A stretch of 64,000 nt of DNA from Pseudidiomarina marina. Its GTDB lineage: Bacteria > Pseudomonadota > Gammaproteobacteria > Enterobacterales > Alteromonadaceae. The stretch spans positions 124,001 through 188,000 of the forward strand of contig NZ_PIPZ01000004.1 of assembly GCF_003987045.1 (NCBI RefSeq), written 5' to 3'. This document shows positions 49,137-59,347 of the stretch, piece after piece. Made by a program: the position numbers and the translations under genes. Every line of letters begins with the position of its first letter. The stretch's first letter is position 1. The notes beneath the pieces were generated by a model. That model saw only the letters and a list, made by a program, of their open reading frames with translations. It was not told the origin of the DNA and did not search any database.

Positions 49137-49931
49137 ATGGCGGGCATGACAATTTCAAAACTAACAAAAATGAAAGCTGCCGGAGACAAAATAGTCTCGG
49201 TAACCGCTTATGATGCATCCTTTGCCAAGCTCTTTGCGAGTTGTGGTATGGATTTTATGTTAGTTGGTGATTCACTAGGGAATGTGATTCAGGGGCAAGC
49301 GACGACGTTGCCAGTTACCGTTGAACAAGTTGCCTATCATACCGAAGCGGTTCGCCGTGGAGCGCCGGATGCTTTCGTGATGGCGGATATGCCATTCATG
49401 AGTTACACCACACCTGAACAGGCATGTCATGAAGCCGCAAAATTAATGCGTGCAGGTGCTAACATGGTGAAGCTTGAAGGTGGCGAGTGGCTACTCGAAA
49501 CTATCCGCATGCTCGTTGAACGAAGTGTTCCTGTCTGCGCGCACCTTGGGCTGCTGCCACAATCGATCAATGTACTTGGCGGTTATAAGGTTCAAGGGCG
49601 TGAGCAAAGTGCTGCCGAAAATACAGTACGCCAAGCGCTTGCGCTGCAACAAGCGGGCGCCCAAATGTTAGTTTTAGAGTGCGTTCCAACCGAACTCGGT
49701 CAACTTATCAGTAGTAAATTATCTATTCCAGTTATTGGCATTGGCGCAGGCCCTCACACTGACGGCCAGATACTCGTCATGCATGATATGTTTGGTCTGA
49801 ACAGCGATTATCTACCCAAGTTTGTTAAAAACTTTCTCGCTGAAGCGGGTGATTTATCAAGTGCCGTTGAGCTTTATATTAAACAGGTAAAAGACGGTAC
49901 CTTTCCTGGCCCAGAGCATTCATTCGAGTAA
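49137..49931 (+). CDS. panB: Ketopantoate hydroxymethyltransferase
   Basis: Transfers a one-carbon unit from methylene-tetrahydrofolate to ketoisovalerate, the first committed pantothenate step. The 264-residue TIM-barrel includes [20 protein letters not shown] with the magnesium ligands, MVKLEGGEW, and the catalytic-loop glutamate in LVLECVP, followed by [20 protein letters not shown] precedes the ATG. It lies five bases before panC. The folate substrate links functionally to the neighbouring folK. Confidence 0.97.
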   Translation: MAGMTISKLTKMKAAGDKIVSVTAYDASFAKLFASCGMDFMLVGDSLGNVIQGQATTLPVTVEQVAYHTEAVRRGAPDAFVMADMPFMSYTTPEQACHEAAKLMRAGANMVKLEGGEWLLETIRMLVERSVPVCAHLGLLPQSINVLGGYKVQGREQSAAENTVRQALALQQAGAQMLVLECVPTELGQLISSKLSIPVIGIGAGPHTDGQILVMHDMFGLNSDYLPKFVKNFLAEAGDLSSAVELYIKQVKDGTFPGPEHSFE

Positions 49932-49936
49932 TCACT

Positions 49937-50773
49937 ATGCAGCTTTTGAAAAGTCTTGACGAGCTTCGCGGTTGGCGTACTCAATTAAAAGGTACTGTGG
50001 CATTAGTACCAACCATGGGCAACCTGCACGAAGGCCATTTAAAGTTAGTGGATCTAGCCAAGCAACACGCTGATCATGTTGTAGTAAGTATTTTCGTAAA
50101 CCCCATGCAGTTTGGCGCCAACGAAGATCTTGATAGTTACCCACGCACTCTTGATGCGGATTGCATCGCCCTCGCCGAACGCAAAGCAACAGCGGTATTT
50201 GCACCTACGGTTGCAGATGTGTACCCGCGGGGTCTCGAACAGCAGACATTTATTGAAGTTCCTGGCATTTCGGATATCTTGTGCGGCGCCAGCCGACCTG
50301 GCCATTTTCGTGGTGTGGCGACGATTGTTGCCAAGCTATTCAATATGGTGCAGCCAGATGTTGCCATATTCGGCGAAAAAGATTTCCAGCAACTACAAGT
50401 CATCCGCTTAATGACGCGTGATTTAAGTCTCCCAGTAGATATCATTGGCATGCCGACCGAGCGAGCTAACGATGGCCTCGCCTTGAGTTCACGTAATGGT
50501 TATTTGTCGGCTGAGCATCGTAAAATAGCACCGATTATCTATCAAACGTTGCAACACGCGGCAGCTGAGATTCGCTCTGGTGCAGCGCCCGAAGCAGCTC
50601 TTAGCCATGCTCGAAAGCACCTTGAAGACAATGGCTTGCGCATGGATTACTTGGAGCTACGGCGACGCGATGACCTAGCGCCAGCGCAAGTGACTGACCC
50701 GCAACTGGTTTTACTTGTCGCTGCTTACCTTGGCAAAACGCGATTAATCGATAATCTGCAATTCGATCGTTAA
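49937..50773 (+). CDS. panC: Pantothenate synthetase
   Basis: Joins pantoate and beta-alanine with ATP. The 278 residues include [18 protein letters not shown] (HIGH-type), [27 protein letters not shown] and the ATP-binding SSRNGYLS. No strong ribosome-binding site is seen, and translation may depend on panB, whose stop is five bases upstream. The 3' end overlaps the convergent panP gene by four bases. PanP provides the beta-alanine that this enzyme uses. Confidence 0.97.
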   Translation: MQLLKSLDELRGWRTQLKGTVALVPTMGNLHEGHLKLVDLAKQHADHVVVSIFVNPMQFGANEDLDSYPRTLDADCIALAERKATAVFAPTVADVYPRGLEQQTFIEVPGISDILCGASRPGHFRGVATIVAKLFNMVQPDVAIFGEKDFQQLQVIRLMTRDLSLPVDIIGMPTERANDGLALSSRNGYLSAEHRKIAPIIYQTLQHAAAEIRSGAAPEAALSHARKHLEDNGLRMDYLELRRRDDLAPAQVTDPQLVLLVAAYLGKTRLIDNLQFDR

Positions 50774-52431
50774 CGACCGTGGGGTTCGCGAACCAGCCCC
50801 AATTCACGCAGTTCGGTATATAACGCCCCGCGTAAGCTCATCGCTTGCGCGGCAATCTCACGCTGCTCTTGCAACACTTCTTCGAGCATTTCTTTAGTTG
50901 TTAATGGGTTGGCCAATACCACACGAAACACCACGGTTGGCTCCCGATGATACTGTGCTGGTGTAAGTTTCGTCCGAGACACGAACGAGCGACCTGTTTC
51001 GCGCTGACGTTTTTGAATAAATCGTGTAAGCGCATTTAAGTGCGGCATAATTCGACGTATTTGCTCAGCACTCGCTTGCTTTAGAAGAGGCTTTACTTTC
51101 GCAGGAACAAATCGATACGTCAGTAAACAAAGCTCTGGTTCGGTGATGAGCTCAAAATCGTCTTGTTGCTTAATCAGCTCTGCAAATTCTTGCGCTTTTT
51201 CGATACTTTGATCGATTAGGAGTTCATAACCACGACGCCCCATCACGTGCATGGCGGAATAGACCAACATGGCCATACCTGGACGCGAGCCTTCCATAGT
51301 ATGCGCGCCAAGATCTTTCGAACCGTGGCGAATGACATACTCGGCATGATGTTCGATAGCGCGAACCATGCTCGGATCTTTAAACAGCACCATGCCGGCA
51401 CCCATCGGTACATACATCTGTTTATGCGCATCAATCGTTACACTGTCAGCACGTTCTACGCCGCGCAACAAATGACGATGGCGGTGTGATAACAATGTCG
51501 CACCACCCCATGCGGCATCGACGTGAAAGTGAGCGCCCACTTCCTCTGCTACATCAGCTAATTCATCAAGTGGGTCGATATGACCGGTTTCGGTGGTTCC
51601 ACCAACCCCCACAATCGCGAGTACTCGGCCACCCTCTGCGGTCACTTTGTCACACGCTTCGCGTAACTTATCGATACGTATTCGGTTGTTTTCGTCGGTC
51701 GGTACCGCGATTAAATTGCGGCGCCCAATGCCCAGTACATCGGCCGCTTTACTTAATGAATAATGCCCGCGCTCAGAGACCATAATCGTTAAACGTTTGT
51801 ACCCGTAATGAGCTAAACCAGCGGCTAAACCTTCTGCGGCGATGCCAGCGAAGTCACCGTCAGGTTTAAGCGCTAGGTTACGTGCAACCCACAATGCCGT
51901 GATGTTGGCTATTGTGCCACCCGAACACATAGCGCCGAGTGAGTGCTGTGCACTATGCATCCAGCGCTGATAGAAGCTGTCGTTTTGCTGATACACCAAA
52001 TGGTGCAACATACCTAAAACATTACGCTCTAAGGGCGTAAACGCTTTTGAAGTTTCTATTTTCACTAAGTTTTGATTCAGCCCAACCATTAACTTTGCCA
52101 ATGGCAATAGGAAATACGGCAGGGCCGATGTCATATGGCCAATAAATCGTGGCGATGACGTGTGCACTGAGTGCGCAACCAGGTTGTTGAGTAAGAATTC
52201 CGTGTGGTCAGAAACATAACGGGGTTCTTCTGGGATTTCGCTTGAACTAAAATTTTGCTCAATTTCATGCAGCGGTTTTTCGCGCGCAACAATATGCTCA
52301 CCTAAGAAGCCCATGAGGTTTTCAGAAAGGTGTTTCTCGATTTTGCCTAGCGTTGAATCTGGCGCTTCGGGAATTGTAAAAATTTTCAGTAACGCCTCTT
52401 GGCTTACTTCTGCAAAATTGTTGTCGCTCAA
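50770..52431 (-). CDS. panP: PLP-dependent aspartate 1-decarboxylase PanP
   Basis: A group II PLP decarboxylase making beta-alanine from aspartate, which replaces the pyruvoyl enzyme PanD in several marine gammaproteobacteria (characterised in Vibrio). It is 553 residues long; the PLP lysine is K337 in [13 protein letters not shown], with D305 in HVDAAWGG contacting the cofactor. The general group resembles glutamate decarboxylase; the assignment as PanP rests on family likeness (TIGR03799) and its position next to panC where E. coli has panD. The start is TTG at 52431, with AAGGA seven bases upstream and no nearby ATG. Confidence 0.92.
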   Translation of the reverse strand: MSDNNFAEVSQEALLKIFTIPEAPDSTLGKIEKHLSENLMGFLGEHIVAREKPLHEIEQNFSSSEIPEEPRYVSDHTEFLLNNLVAHSVHTSSPRFIGHMTSALPYFLLPLAKLMVGLNQNLVKIETSKAFTPLERNVLGMLHHLVYQQNDSFYQRWMHSAQHSLGAMCSGGTIANITALWVARNLALKPDGDFAGIAAEGLAAGLAHYGYKRLTIMVSERGHYSLSKAADVLGIGRRNLIAVPTDENNRIRIDKLREACDKVTAEGGRVLAIVGVGGTTETGHIDPLDELADVAEEVGAHFHVDAAWGGATLLSHRHRHLLRGVERADSVTIDAHKQMYVPMGAGMVLFKDPSMVRAIEHHAEYVIRHGSKDLGAHTMEGSRPGMAMLVYSAMHVMGRRGYELLIDQSIEKAQEFAELIKQQDDFELITEPELCLLTYRFVPAKVKPLLKQASAEQIRRIMPHLNALTRFIQKRQRETGRSFVSRTKLTPAQYHREPTVVFRVVLANPLTTKEMLEEVLQEQREIAAQAMSLRGALYTELRELGLVREPHGR

Positions 52432-52447
52432 ACAAATATCCTTGTGA

Positions 52448-52489
52448 TTACTGAACCCTTGATGTTACTAAACCCTTTTTATTACTAAC
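52448..52489 (-). repeat. Three direct repeats of 17-base period upstream of panP
   Basis: TTACTGAACCCTT (52448), TTACTAAACCCTT (52465) and TTACTAAC (52482) start exactly 17 bases apart; the first two units agree in 12 of 13 bases and the third in the first eight apart from one position. They fill most of the 69-base gap between panP and the methyltransferase gene, just upstream of the panP ribosome-binding site. They could be a repeated operator on one face shift, or a small slippage product. Confidence 0.5.
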
Positions 52490-52500
52490 AAGGAAGCGCT

Positions 52501-53205
52501 CTATTCTGCCTCGATTGCAGAAAAATATCGACCATCTTCGGGTAACTGAGCTTCTAGCTCCCAAAGTTGCTGGCCGCTACGTTGGTATTTTCGCTCAAAC
52601 GGCGTGATCGGCTCATGACGGGCAAGCAGCGGCGATATTGACGCACTGCAATTGACCAACGCTAAGCTACTCGCCACTTCAGTCAAATAAGTCACCCAAT
52701 TGGAACGCATCACTAAACGACCACCCAGCCCTAACACATACGGCCAAACTGGGCTACCGTGCCAACGGCGCCCAAAGTGAGCGGCCTTTGGCCAAGGGTT
52801 TGGATACAATATGTAATGCTCATGAAGTTGCCAGTGGGCTTCTACTGCTAAACGCCAGAAATCATGCAAATCTGCACGAACAAGAATATAACGCTGGCCT
52901 GCTGCGGCATTTTGATAATGCGCATGGCGGCCGAGTCGATGTGCTGATTTATCCACACCAATCACAAGAGCCTCTGGATTCTGTTCAGCAATGTATGCGG
53001 TACTTTCACCAACGCCACAGCATGAATCGAGAATAATTGGTCCTTGCCAATCGGCAACGAGCTTCTGCACTTGCGCAAAAGCTTCACGATTATGTTCTTG
53101 TATCGGTTTGCGAAACGGCGATCGCAAATGACGCATGACAACCGCAACTAAGTCTTCGTGGTTACCATGCTGATTGGTTGTAACTGGCCTAGATTCTTTA
53201 TTCAC
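52501..53205 (-). CDS. TrmB-like SAM-dependent methyltransferase
   Basis: A 234-residue class I methyltransferase related to tRNA (guanine-46-N7) methyltransferase TrmB. The SAM-binding segment ILDSCCGVGESTAYIAE (about residues 57-73) and GVDKSAHRL are followed by the TrmB-type catalytic motif YPNPWPKAAHFGRRWHG and a late TPFERKY, similar to the TrmB TKFE region. Some TrmB hallmark residues differ, so it may be a paralogue with another RNA substrate rather than the main TrmB. Its start overlaps the yadH-like permease stop (ATGA), and panP follows 69 bases downstream. No signal peptide is seen. Confidence 0.75.
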   Translation of the reverse strand: MNKESRPVTTNQHGNHEDLVAVVMRHLRSPFRKPIQEHNREAFAQVQKLVADWQGPIILDSCCGVGESTAYIAEQNPEALVIGVDKSAHRLGRHAHYQNAAAGQRYILVRADLHDFWRLAVEAHWQLHEHYILYPNPWPKAAHFGRRWHGSPVWPYVLGLGGRLVMRSNWVTYLTEVASSLALVNCSASISPLLARHEPITPFERKYQRSGQQLWELEAQLPEDGRYFSAIEAE

Positions 53206-53978
53206 GAACGAATACCTGCGCCACGCTTCAATAACGTGTATGCGGTGATAAACAACACCAGGTTAAAGCCAATAATCACTGCCAAAGCAACGCCGACGTT
53301 GACGTCAGAAACACCCAAGAAGCCATAGCGAAACGCATTGACCATGTACAATACAGGATTTGCTTGCGCAATGGTTTGCCAAATTCCCGGTAGTAATTGG
53401 ATACTGAAGAAAACCCCGCCCAGATAGGTGAGCGGGGTTAACACAAATGTTGGCACAATCGAAATATCATCAAATGTCTTCGCATGAACTGCGTTTATTA
53501 AGCCACCCAATGAGAATAAAGTTGAAGTGAGAATGACAGTGATAACCAAAATTAATAGGTTATGAATATTTACGTTCTCAACAAACAAAAACGACACGCA
53601 CGTAACGATTATCGCAACAATCAGTGCCCGAGCTAAACCACCGCCTACATAACCGCCAATAATTACCGCAGGGGAAACTGGGGCAACGAGCATTTCTTCA
53701 ATGTTGCGTTGAAACTTCGCACTAAAAAATGACGATGCCACGTTCGAATACGAGTTCGTGATCACCGACATCATAATTAAGCCAGGTACGATGAATTCCA
53801 TATATGGGCGTCCGCCCATTTCACCGATGCGCTCACCAACAATGCTACCGAATATCACAAAGTACAAGGTCATGGTGATGGCTGGTGGAACCAATGTTTG
53901 TACCCAAATACGTAAAAAGCGCGTGCACTCTTTAATCCAAATTGTTTTAAGCGCAATGTAGCTAATAGATGATTGCAT
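53202..53978 (-). CDS. yadH: ABC-2 type transporter permease YadH
   Basis: Membrane subunit of an ABC-2 exporter, 258 residues and six hydrophobic segments. The ABC-2 signature is visible around FVIFGSIVGERIGEM near the N-terminus, EEMLVAPVSP in the coupling region and TPLTYLGGVFFSIQLLPG near the end. It pairs with the ATPase gene one base upstream (yadG), as in E. coli, where yadGH lies beside the pan genes. The exported substrate is unknown. Confidence 0.92.
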   Translation of the reverse strand: MQSSISYIALKTIWIKECTRFLRIWVQTLVPPAITMTLYFVIFGSIVGERIGEMGGRPYMEFIVPGLIMMSVITNSYSNVASSFFSAKFQRNIEEMLVAPVSPAVIIGGYVGGGLARALIVAIIVTCVSFLFVENVNIHNLLILVITVILTSTLFSLGGLINAVHAKTFDDISIVPTFVLTPLTYLGGVFFSIQLLPGIWQTIAQANPVLYMVNAFRYGFLGVSDVNVGVALAVIIGFNLVLFITAYTLLKRGAGIRS

Positions 53979-53979
53979 A

Positions 53980-54927
53980 TTAAGCCCCCGCAGCCGCTGG
54001 CTGACGGCCCTTTTCGACTAGGTTTACAAACAATTCTTCAAGACGATTTGCCTTGTTTCGCATGGAAAGCACAGTGATTTTTTGCTGGCTCAATTGCTCA
54101 AAAACACGATTTAATCCTTGGCTTTTCTCAACATCAACTTCAATTGTATGACCGTCGACGATTCGCCATGTAAACCCTTCGAGGGTCAAAGCTTGAGTCG
54201 TTTCATCGTTGTCATTTGGCGCCAAATCAAATACAAAGGTTTCCATATTAAGCGTGGCTAGAAGACGTTTTATCGAGGTGTTTTCGATAATGGTTCCTTG
54301 GTCAATTATCGCAATATTACGACACAAGGTTTCCGCTTCTTCGAGATAGTGTGTGGTTAAGATAATGGTAATACCCTGCTTATTAATATCTTCAAGGTAG
54401 TCCCACATGCTACGCCGTAGCTCAATGTCTACGCCGGCCGTTGGTTCATCTAGAATGAGTAGCTTTGGTTCATGTAACAAAGCACGTGCAATCATCAAAC
54501 GACGCTTCATACCACCTGATAACATACGCGCCGGACTATTGCGTTTATCCCATAAGCTCAATTGTTTGAGGTACTTTTCTGAACGCTCTTTCGCAACTTC
54601 GCGTGGTACACCGTAATAACCTGCTTGGTTAACAACAATCTGTTGTACCGTCTCAAATTGATTAAAATTGAATTCTTGTGGGACTAACCCGATTTGGCGT
54701 TTCAGATCACTCAACTGCGTATCAAGATCAAAACCGAAGACTGTTACTTGTCCTTCGGTTTTATTAACTAATGACGAAATGATACCGATGGTTGTAGATT
54801 TACCAGCGCCGTTCGGGCCAAGTAATGCGAAAAAGTCACCTTCTTCAACATCCAGATCAATCCCTTTAAGCGCAATCTGACCACCTTTGTAGGTTTTCTT
54901 TAAACCACGAATTGACAATGCTTTCAT
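53980..54927 (-). CDS. yadG: ABC transporter ATP-binding protein YadG
   Basis: ATPase subunit of the YadGH exporter; 315 residues. Walker A is GPNGAGKST (about residues 38-46), the Q-loop follows in GLVPQEFNF, the signature is LSGGMKRRLMIARAL and Walker B LLILDEPTAGVD, with the switch histidine in LTTHYLEEAE. An extra C-terminal domain of about 95 residues is typical of the drug/antibiotic-exporter-like subfamily. It is followed directly by the permease gene and preceded by ubiX three bases upstream, all leftward. Confidence 0.93.
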   Translation of the reverse strand: MKALSIRGLKKTYKGGQIALKGIDLDVEEGDFFALLGPNGAGKSTTIGIISSLVNKTEGQVTVFGFDLDTQLSDLKRQIGLVPQEFNFNQFETVQQIVVNQAGYYGVPREVAKERSEKYLKQLSLWDKRNSPARMLSGGMKRRLMIARALLHEPKLLILDEPTAGVDIELRRSMWDYLEDINKQGITIILTTHYLEEAETLCRNIAIIDQGTIIENTSIKRLLATLNMETFVFDLAPNDNDETTQALTLEGFTWRIVDGHTIEVDVEKSQGLNRVFEQLSQQKITVLSMRNKANRLEELFVNLVEKGRQPAAAGA

Positions 54928-54930
54928 AGA

Positions 54931-55551
54931 TTATTTTGACTCCTCGCCGTATCCCCAGCGTGGTTGCAATGTTTGTTCTAAGCCGAGATGGTCCAAAATG
55001 CGGGCCACCACAAAATCCACTAAATCGTCGATTGATTCCGGCTTATGATAAAAACCTGGCGCAGCTGGCATTATGGTTACACCAAGCAGCGCTAGCTTGT
55101 GCATATTTTCTAAGTGAATTGCAGAGAGTGGCATCTCGCGCGGCAGTAAAATAAGTTGACCGCGTTCTTTGATCACAACGTCAGCAGCTCGCTCAATCAA
55201 ATTATCGCTACTACCATGCGCAATTGCCGATAGCGTGCCTGTTGAACAGGGGCAAACGACCATTTTTTTCGGCGCTGCCGAGCCAGATGCAACTGGAGAA
55301 AACCACTCCTCTTTGCCATAGACGCGCAACTGCTCAGGCGCCACCTTAAAGTGTTGCTGCATCGCCTCGCTCATCGCTTGCGGCGACGCTGGTAGTTGCC
55401 AATCAAGTTCAGTTGCAAACACGACACGTGCGGCACTCGACATCAATACATGCACTTGCTGCTGTTGAGCTAGTAAACACGCCAACAAGCGCACGGCATA
55501 AGGCGCGCCCGAAGCTCCGGTGATCGCTACGGTAATGCTTGATTGGGTCAT
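54931..55551 (-). CDS. ubiX: Flavin prenyltransferase UbiX
   Basis: Makes prenylated FMN, the cofactor for the ubiquinone decarboxylase UbiD. The 206 residues include [16 protein letters not shown] (residues 7-22), the VMSSAA segment near residue 37, [28 protein letters not shown] and [16 protein letters not shown]. It lies 21 bases after mpl and three bases before yadG, all leftward. ubiD is not seen in the window. Confidence 0.95.
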   Translation of the reverse strand: MTQSSITVAITGASGAPYAVRLLACLLAQQQQVHVLMSSAARVVFATELDWQLPASPQAMSEAMQQHFKVAPEQLRVYGKEEWFSPVASGSAAPKKMVVCPCSTGTLSAIAHGSSDNLIERAADVVIKERGQLILLPREMPLSAIHLENMHKLALLGVTIMPAAPGFYHKPESIDDLVDFVVARILDHLGLEQTLQPRWGYGEESK

Positions 55552-55572
55552 GATTATTCCTTAGCTATTTAC

Positions 55573-56928
55573 TTACAACGACGCTTTTAAGCCATCAAGC
55601 AAACGTTGATGAATATTGCCAAAACCGCCATTACTCATGATCACAATATGATCGCCTGTACGAGCCTGACCGATAATCATCTCGAGTAGCTGTTCAACTG
55701 AGTTTCCTACCTGTGCTCGCGGCACTTTCTCTGAAACCAACCATTGTACCTTGTCTGGCTGCAGCATAAAAATTTCATTCGCTTCACTTAACGCATCATC
55801 GAGTGCATCCGCCATAGTACCAAGCTTCATGGTATTCGAACGCGGTTCTAATACTGCGATGATGCGTGCATCATCAACACGTTTACGCATACCAGCGAGC
55901 GTGGTGGTAATTGCCGTCGGATGATGAGCAAAGTCATCATAAACTTTAATACCTGCTACCTCGCCCAGTAATTCAAGGCGTCGCTTGGTATTTTTATACT
56001 GTTGAAATGCTTCAGCGCTTACCGAAGCTGGCACACCCACATGATGCGCAGCGGCAATTGCCATAAGGCCGTTATATACGTTGTGTTGCCCAATTAAAGA
56101 CCACTCAACAGTCGCTTGTTTTTCACCGCGATAGAAAACATCAAATGAACTACCGTCAGCGTGGTTTAATTGCGCATGCCACTCACCGTTGACACCAATC
56201 GCAACTTTCTCGCTCCAGCAGCCTTGTGCTAAGACTTGCTGAATCGCTTCCTCGTGCTCAGGGTAAAATATTCGGCCGTAGCTAGGCACTACCCGCACTA
56301 AGTGATGAAATTGGCGTTGAATAGAGGCTAAATCTGGGAAGATATCGGCATGGTCATATTCGAGGTTATTAAGTACCAATGTACTTGGACAGTAGTGAAC
56401 AAACTTCGAGCGCTTATCAAAAAAAGCCGTATCGTACTCATCGGCTTCAATAACAAAGAAATCACTCTCGCCCAAGCGCGCTGATTGCTGAAAATTAGCC
56501 AGCACACCGCCAACCAAAAATCCCGGTTTCATACCAGCATATTCCAACAACCACGCCAGCATACTCGAGGTTGTGGTTTTGCCATGTGTACCGGCAACGG
56601 CTAAAACCCATTTGTGCTGAAGTAGCGCATCATGGAGCCATTGCGCCCCTGATGTGTAAGGAATTCGCTGGTTCAACACCGCTTCAACGGCCGAATTTCC
56701 TCGACTTAACGCATTGCCGATAATCACTAAATCGGGTCGAGGCTCGAGTTGGCTTGGCTCGTATCCTTCAATAAGCTCAATACCAAGTTGGCGTAATTGG
56801 TCACTCATCGGCGGATAAACTTGGGCGTCACTCCCCGTCACTTTATGACCAAGCTGCTTCGCCAGTGCCGCAATGCCTCCCATAAAGGTGCCACAGATTC
56901 CAAGAATATGAATATGCATGGGTTTCAC
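55573..56928 (-). CDS. mpl: UDP-MurNAc:L-Ala-gamma-D-Glu-meso-DAP ligase Mpl
   Basis: Reattaches the recycled murein tripeptide to UDP-MurNAc, bypassing the stepwise Mur ligases. It is a 451-residue Mur ligase family protein: HILGICGTFMGGIAALAKQLGH at the N-terminus, the ATP loop VAGTHGKTTTSSM (about residue 110), the EADEYDTAFFD segment, LNNLEYDHADIF and VYDDFAHHPTAI. The GTFMGG in place of the MurC glycine pattern is typical of Mpl. It is divergent from fbp; mpl-fbp adjacency is also found in E. coli. Confidence 0.96.
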   Translation of the reverse strand: MKPMHIHILGICGTFMGGIAALAKQLGHKVTGSDAQVYPPMSDQLRQLGIELIEGYEPSQLEPRPDLVIIGNALSRGNSAVEAVLNQRIPYTSGAQWLHDALLQHKWVLAVAGTHGKTTTSSMLAWLLEYAGMKPGFLVGGVLANFQQSARLGESDFFVIEADEYDTAFFDKRSKFVHYCPSTLVLNNLEYDHADIFPDLASIQRQFHHLVRVVPSYGRIFYPEHEEAIQQVLAQGCWSEKVAIGVNGEWHAQLNHADGSSFDVFYRGEKQATVEWSLIGQHNVYNGLMAIAAAHHVGVPASVSAEAFQQYKNTKRRLELLGEVAGIKVYDDFAHHPTAITTTLAGMRKRVDDARIIAVLEPRSNTMKLGTMADALDDALSEANEIFMLQPDKVQWLVSEKVPRAQVGNSVEQLLEMIIGQARTGDHIVIMSNGGFGNIHQRLLDGLKASL

Positions 56929-57069
56929 TCAATTTTTTATCGTGATGATAGTGTACCACGGCACATTCAAACGACGACAATCTGGGCAGGCAATTTGCTT
57001 AAATTTGCGGTAAACTTAGCCGCGTTAAATACTCGGTTCGCAACTAACAAGTAATTTCACGAGGGTTCC

Positions 57070-58062
57070 ATGCAACGCCTAATCCCGACCTTACGTAACG
57101 ATCAGGTCGACGAAGCTCTGATATCAGTCATTAATTCTTTGCAAATTTGCGCGAAGGAGATTTCTTTTCGTGTTGGTCAGGGTGAGTTAGCCGGTGTGCT
57201 TGGCTCGACGCTTTCGGAAAATATTCAAGGCGAAACGCAAAAAAAGCTAGATATCTTGTCGAATCAGCTTATTAAAGAAATCTTATTAGAATGCCAACAT
57301 GTTCGTGCCGTTGCCTCTGAAGAAGAAGAAGGCATCGTTCTCGGCAGCGACCATGGCAAATACCTTGTGGCTTTTGACCCCCTTGATGGCAGTTCAAACA
57401 TCGATATCAACAGCATGGTTGGTACCATCTTCTCAATTTTGCCAGTGCCAGAAGACAATAGTGGCGATGTCGATATGTTTTTGCAGCCGGGCAGAAACCA
57501 AGTTGCCGCAGGTTATATTCTCTACGGTCCATCAATCATGATGGCATTTACTACCGGTAACGGTTTGCGTATGTTCACGCTCGATCAAACCGTTGGTGAG
57601 TTCTTATTGACGAAAAAAGATTTAAAAATAGAACCGGAAACCTCTGAGTTTGCCATTAATATGTCAAACTTTCGTCACTGGCAAGAAGGCATGCAACTCT
57701 ATGTCGACGATTTGCTAGCCGGTACCAGCGGACCTCGCGCGAAGAACTTCAACATGCGTTGGGTTGCGGCAATGGTTGCTGATGTACATCGCATTCTATG
57801 CCGCGGTGGGTTATTCGCCTATCCATGGGATGCGCGCTCTGCAAATAAACCGTACAAATTGCGATTGATGTACGAGGGCAACCCAATGGCGTGGCTGATT
57901 GAGCAAGCAGGCGGCGCTGCCCATAGTGGTGAAGAACGAATTTTGGATATTCAGCCAACTGATATTCACCAGCGCGTCGGCATTATCCTTGGCGCCAAGC
58001 ACGAAGTTGAAACGTGCTTACGGTACTTAGAGGGTTCGCATTCGAGCGACAAGACCGTATAA
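57070..58062 (+). CDS. fbp: Class 1 fructose-1,6-bisphosphatase
   Basis: Removes the 1-phosphate of fructose-1,6-bisphosphate, an essential gluconeogenic step. The 330 residues contain the metal-binding [14 protein letters not shown] (about residues 104-117), SEEEEG upstream of it, and [20 protein letters not shown] near the C-terminus. GAGG lies six bases before the ATG. In the 141-base divergent gap to mpl (56929-57069) I see no clear promoter or operator. Together with fba and pgk it suggests growth on non-sugar carbon. Confidence 0.96.
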   Translation: MQRLIPTLRNDQVDEALISVINSLQICAKEISFRVGQGELAGVLGSTLSENIQGETQKKLDILSNQLIKEILLECQHVRAVASEEEEGIVLGSDHGKYLVAFDPLDGSSNIDINSMVGTIFSILPVPEDNSGDVDMFLQPGRNQVAAGYILYGPSIMMAFTTGNGLRMFTLDQTVGEFLLTKKDLKIEPETSEFAINMSNFRHWQEGMQLYVDDLLAGTSGPRAKNFNMRWVAAMVADVHRILCRGGLFAYPWDARSANKPYKLRLMYEGNPMAWLIEQAGGAAHSGEERILDIQPTDIHQRVGIILGAKHEVETCLRYLEGSHSSDKTV

Positions 58063-58103
58063 TATCGCCCCATAATTTTATCGTTTTTGAAACAGGAAAA
58101 AAC

Positions 58104-58634
58104 ATGAGCTTAAGTCACGTTAGCGCAGGTAAAAACTTGCCAGAAGAAGTAAACGTTATCATCGAAATCCCTGCGAATGCAGATCCGATTAAATATGAAG
58201 TTGATAAAGACACTGGAACGTTATGGGTTGACCGTTTTATGTCAACGCCAATGTTCTACCCGTGCAACTATGGATTTATCAATGAGACGTTATCATTAGA
58301 CGGCGACCCTGTTGACGTTTTAGTGCCTACACCGTATCCATTACAACCGGGCTCAGTGATTAAATGCCGCCCAGTTGGCGTATTAAAAATGACCGACGAA
58401 TCTGGCGAAGATGCGAAAGTTATCGCTGTTCCAGTAAGCAAATTAACGAAAGAATATGACCACATCACCAATGTGAACGACCTTCCAGACTTACTGAAGG
58501 CTCAAATCACTCACTTTTTTGAGCGTTATAAAGAGCTTGAAAAAGGCAAGTGGGTTAAAGTTGAAGGCTGGGGCGACATCAACGCGGCGAAAGAAGAGAT
58601 TGTGACTTCATTCGAGCGCGCGAAACAGAAATAA
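58104..58634 (+). CDS. ppa: Inorganic pyrophosphatase
   Basis: Family I soluble pyrophosphatase; hydrolyses pyrophosphate from biosynthetic reactions. The ATG at 58104 gives 176 residues, the usual length, with CAGGAA upstream; an earlier in-frame ATG at 58014 lies inside fbp and is rejected. The signature DGDPVDVLV (about residues 65-73) and [17 protein letters not shown] are intact. It is 41 bases after fbp and five bases before the ABC ATPase gene, on the same strand. Confidence 0.97.
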   Translation: MSLSHVSAGKNLPEEVNVIIEIPANADPIKYEVDKDTGTLWVDRFMSTPMFYPCNYGFINETLSLDGDPVDVLVPTPYPLQPGSVIKCRPVGVLKMTDESGEDAKVIAVPVSKLTKEYDHITNVNDLPDLLKAQITHFFERYKELEKGKWVKVEGWGDINAAKEEIVTSFERAKQK

Positions 58635-58639
58635 GCTCT

Positions 58640-59347
58640 ATGCGTGGCACCTGTATTGAACTCAAGCAACTTGAGTTTCGGTGGCCAGGTGCCACACGCC
58701 CTCTCCTGCAAATTCCAGAGTTAATCATCACACGCGGTGAACATGTTTTACTGCGCGGTGCCAGCGGTTCCGGTAAATCAACATTACTCAGTCTGATTGC
58801 TGGGATACATCAAGCAGCGACCAACCAAGTTTTCGTTTTAGGCCAAGATCTTGGCAAGCTCTCGCAGCGTCAGCGCGACAAATTGAGAGCAAATGAAATT
58901 GGCTATATCTTCCAGCAGTTTAACTTACTTCCGTATCTTTCTGCATGGCAGAACGTGGTACTTGCTCAGCAATTTTCACCCGCCCGACGTGAGCGGCTTC
59001 GCGAACATTCTGAAAGCCACAAGTATCTTGCGAAGCAATTGCTTCAACACCTCGGATTAAATGCAGACGAGTTAGAGCGCCCAGCTCATCAACTGAGTGT
59101 TGGGCAGCAGCAACGTGTCGCGGCAGCACGAGCATTATTTGGCAATCCTGCATTAATTATTGCTGATGAACCGACCTCGGCGCTCGACGCCGATCATCGC
59201 GACAATTTTATCGAAATACTTTTCGACGCTTGTAAGAAGCACGGTACAACACTTCTATTTGTCACGCATGATGGCAGCTTGGCACATCACTTCGATCGCG
59301 CGATTGAGCTTGCTGAAATCAATACCGCAAACGAGGAGGCGATATGA
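58640..59347 (+). CDS. ABC transporter ATP-binding protein (LolD/MacB type)
   Basis: A 235-residue ATPase of the LolD/MacB-like family. Walker A GASGSGKST (about residues 39-47), Q-loop IFQQFNLLPYL, signature LSVGQQQRVAAARAL, Walker B LIIADEPTSALD and switch FVTHD are complete. It pairs with the FtsX-type permease whose start overlaps its stop by four bases (ATGA). The three-gene set with a DUF3299 protein resembles, from memory, part of the zinc-regulated zrg cluster of Vibrio; I cannot verify this here. No strong ribosome-binding site precedes the ATG, and ppa lies only five bases upstream. Confidence 0.9.
   Translation: MRGTCIELKQLEFRWPGATRPLLQIPELIITRGEHVLLRGASGSGKSTLLSLIAGIHQAATNQVFVLGQDLGKLSQRQRDKLRANEIGYIFQQFNLLPYLSAWQNVVLAQQFSPARRERLREHSESHKYLAKQLLQHLGLNADELERPAHQLSVGQQQRVAAARALFGNPALIIADEPTSALDADHRDNFIEILFDACKKHGTTLLFVTHDGSLAHHFDRAIELAEINTANEEAI

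Noticed and set aside
52448-52489. CRISPR-like array
   Set aside because: The period is only 17 bases with no room for spacers, and there are no cas genes in the window.
58014-58634. Longer ppa starting inside fbp
   Set aside because: The 30 extra residues are encoded by the end of fbp and the gap; the ATG at 58104 has a ribosome-binding site and gives the family length.
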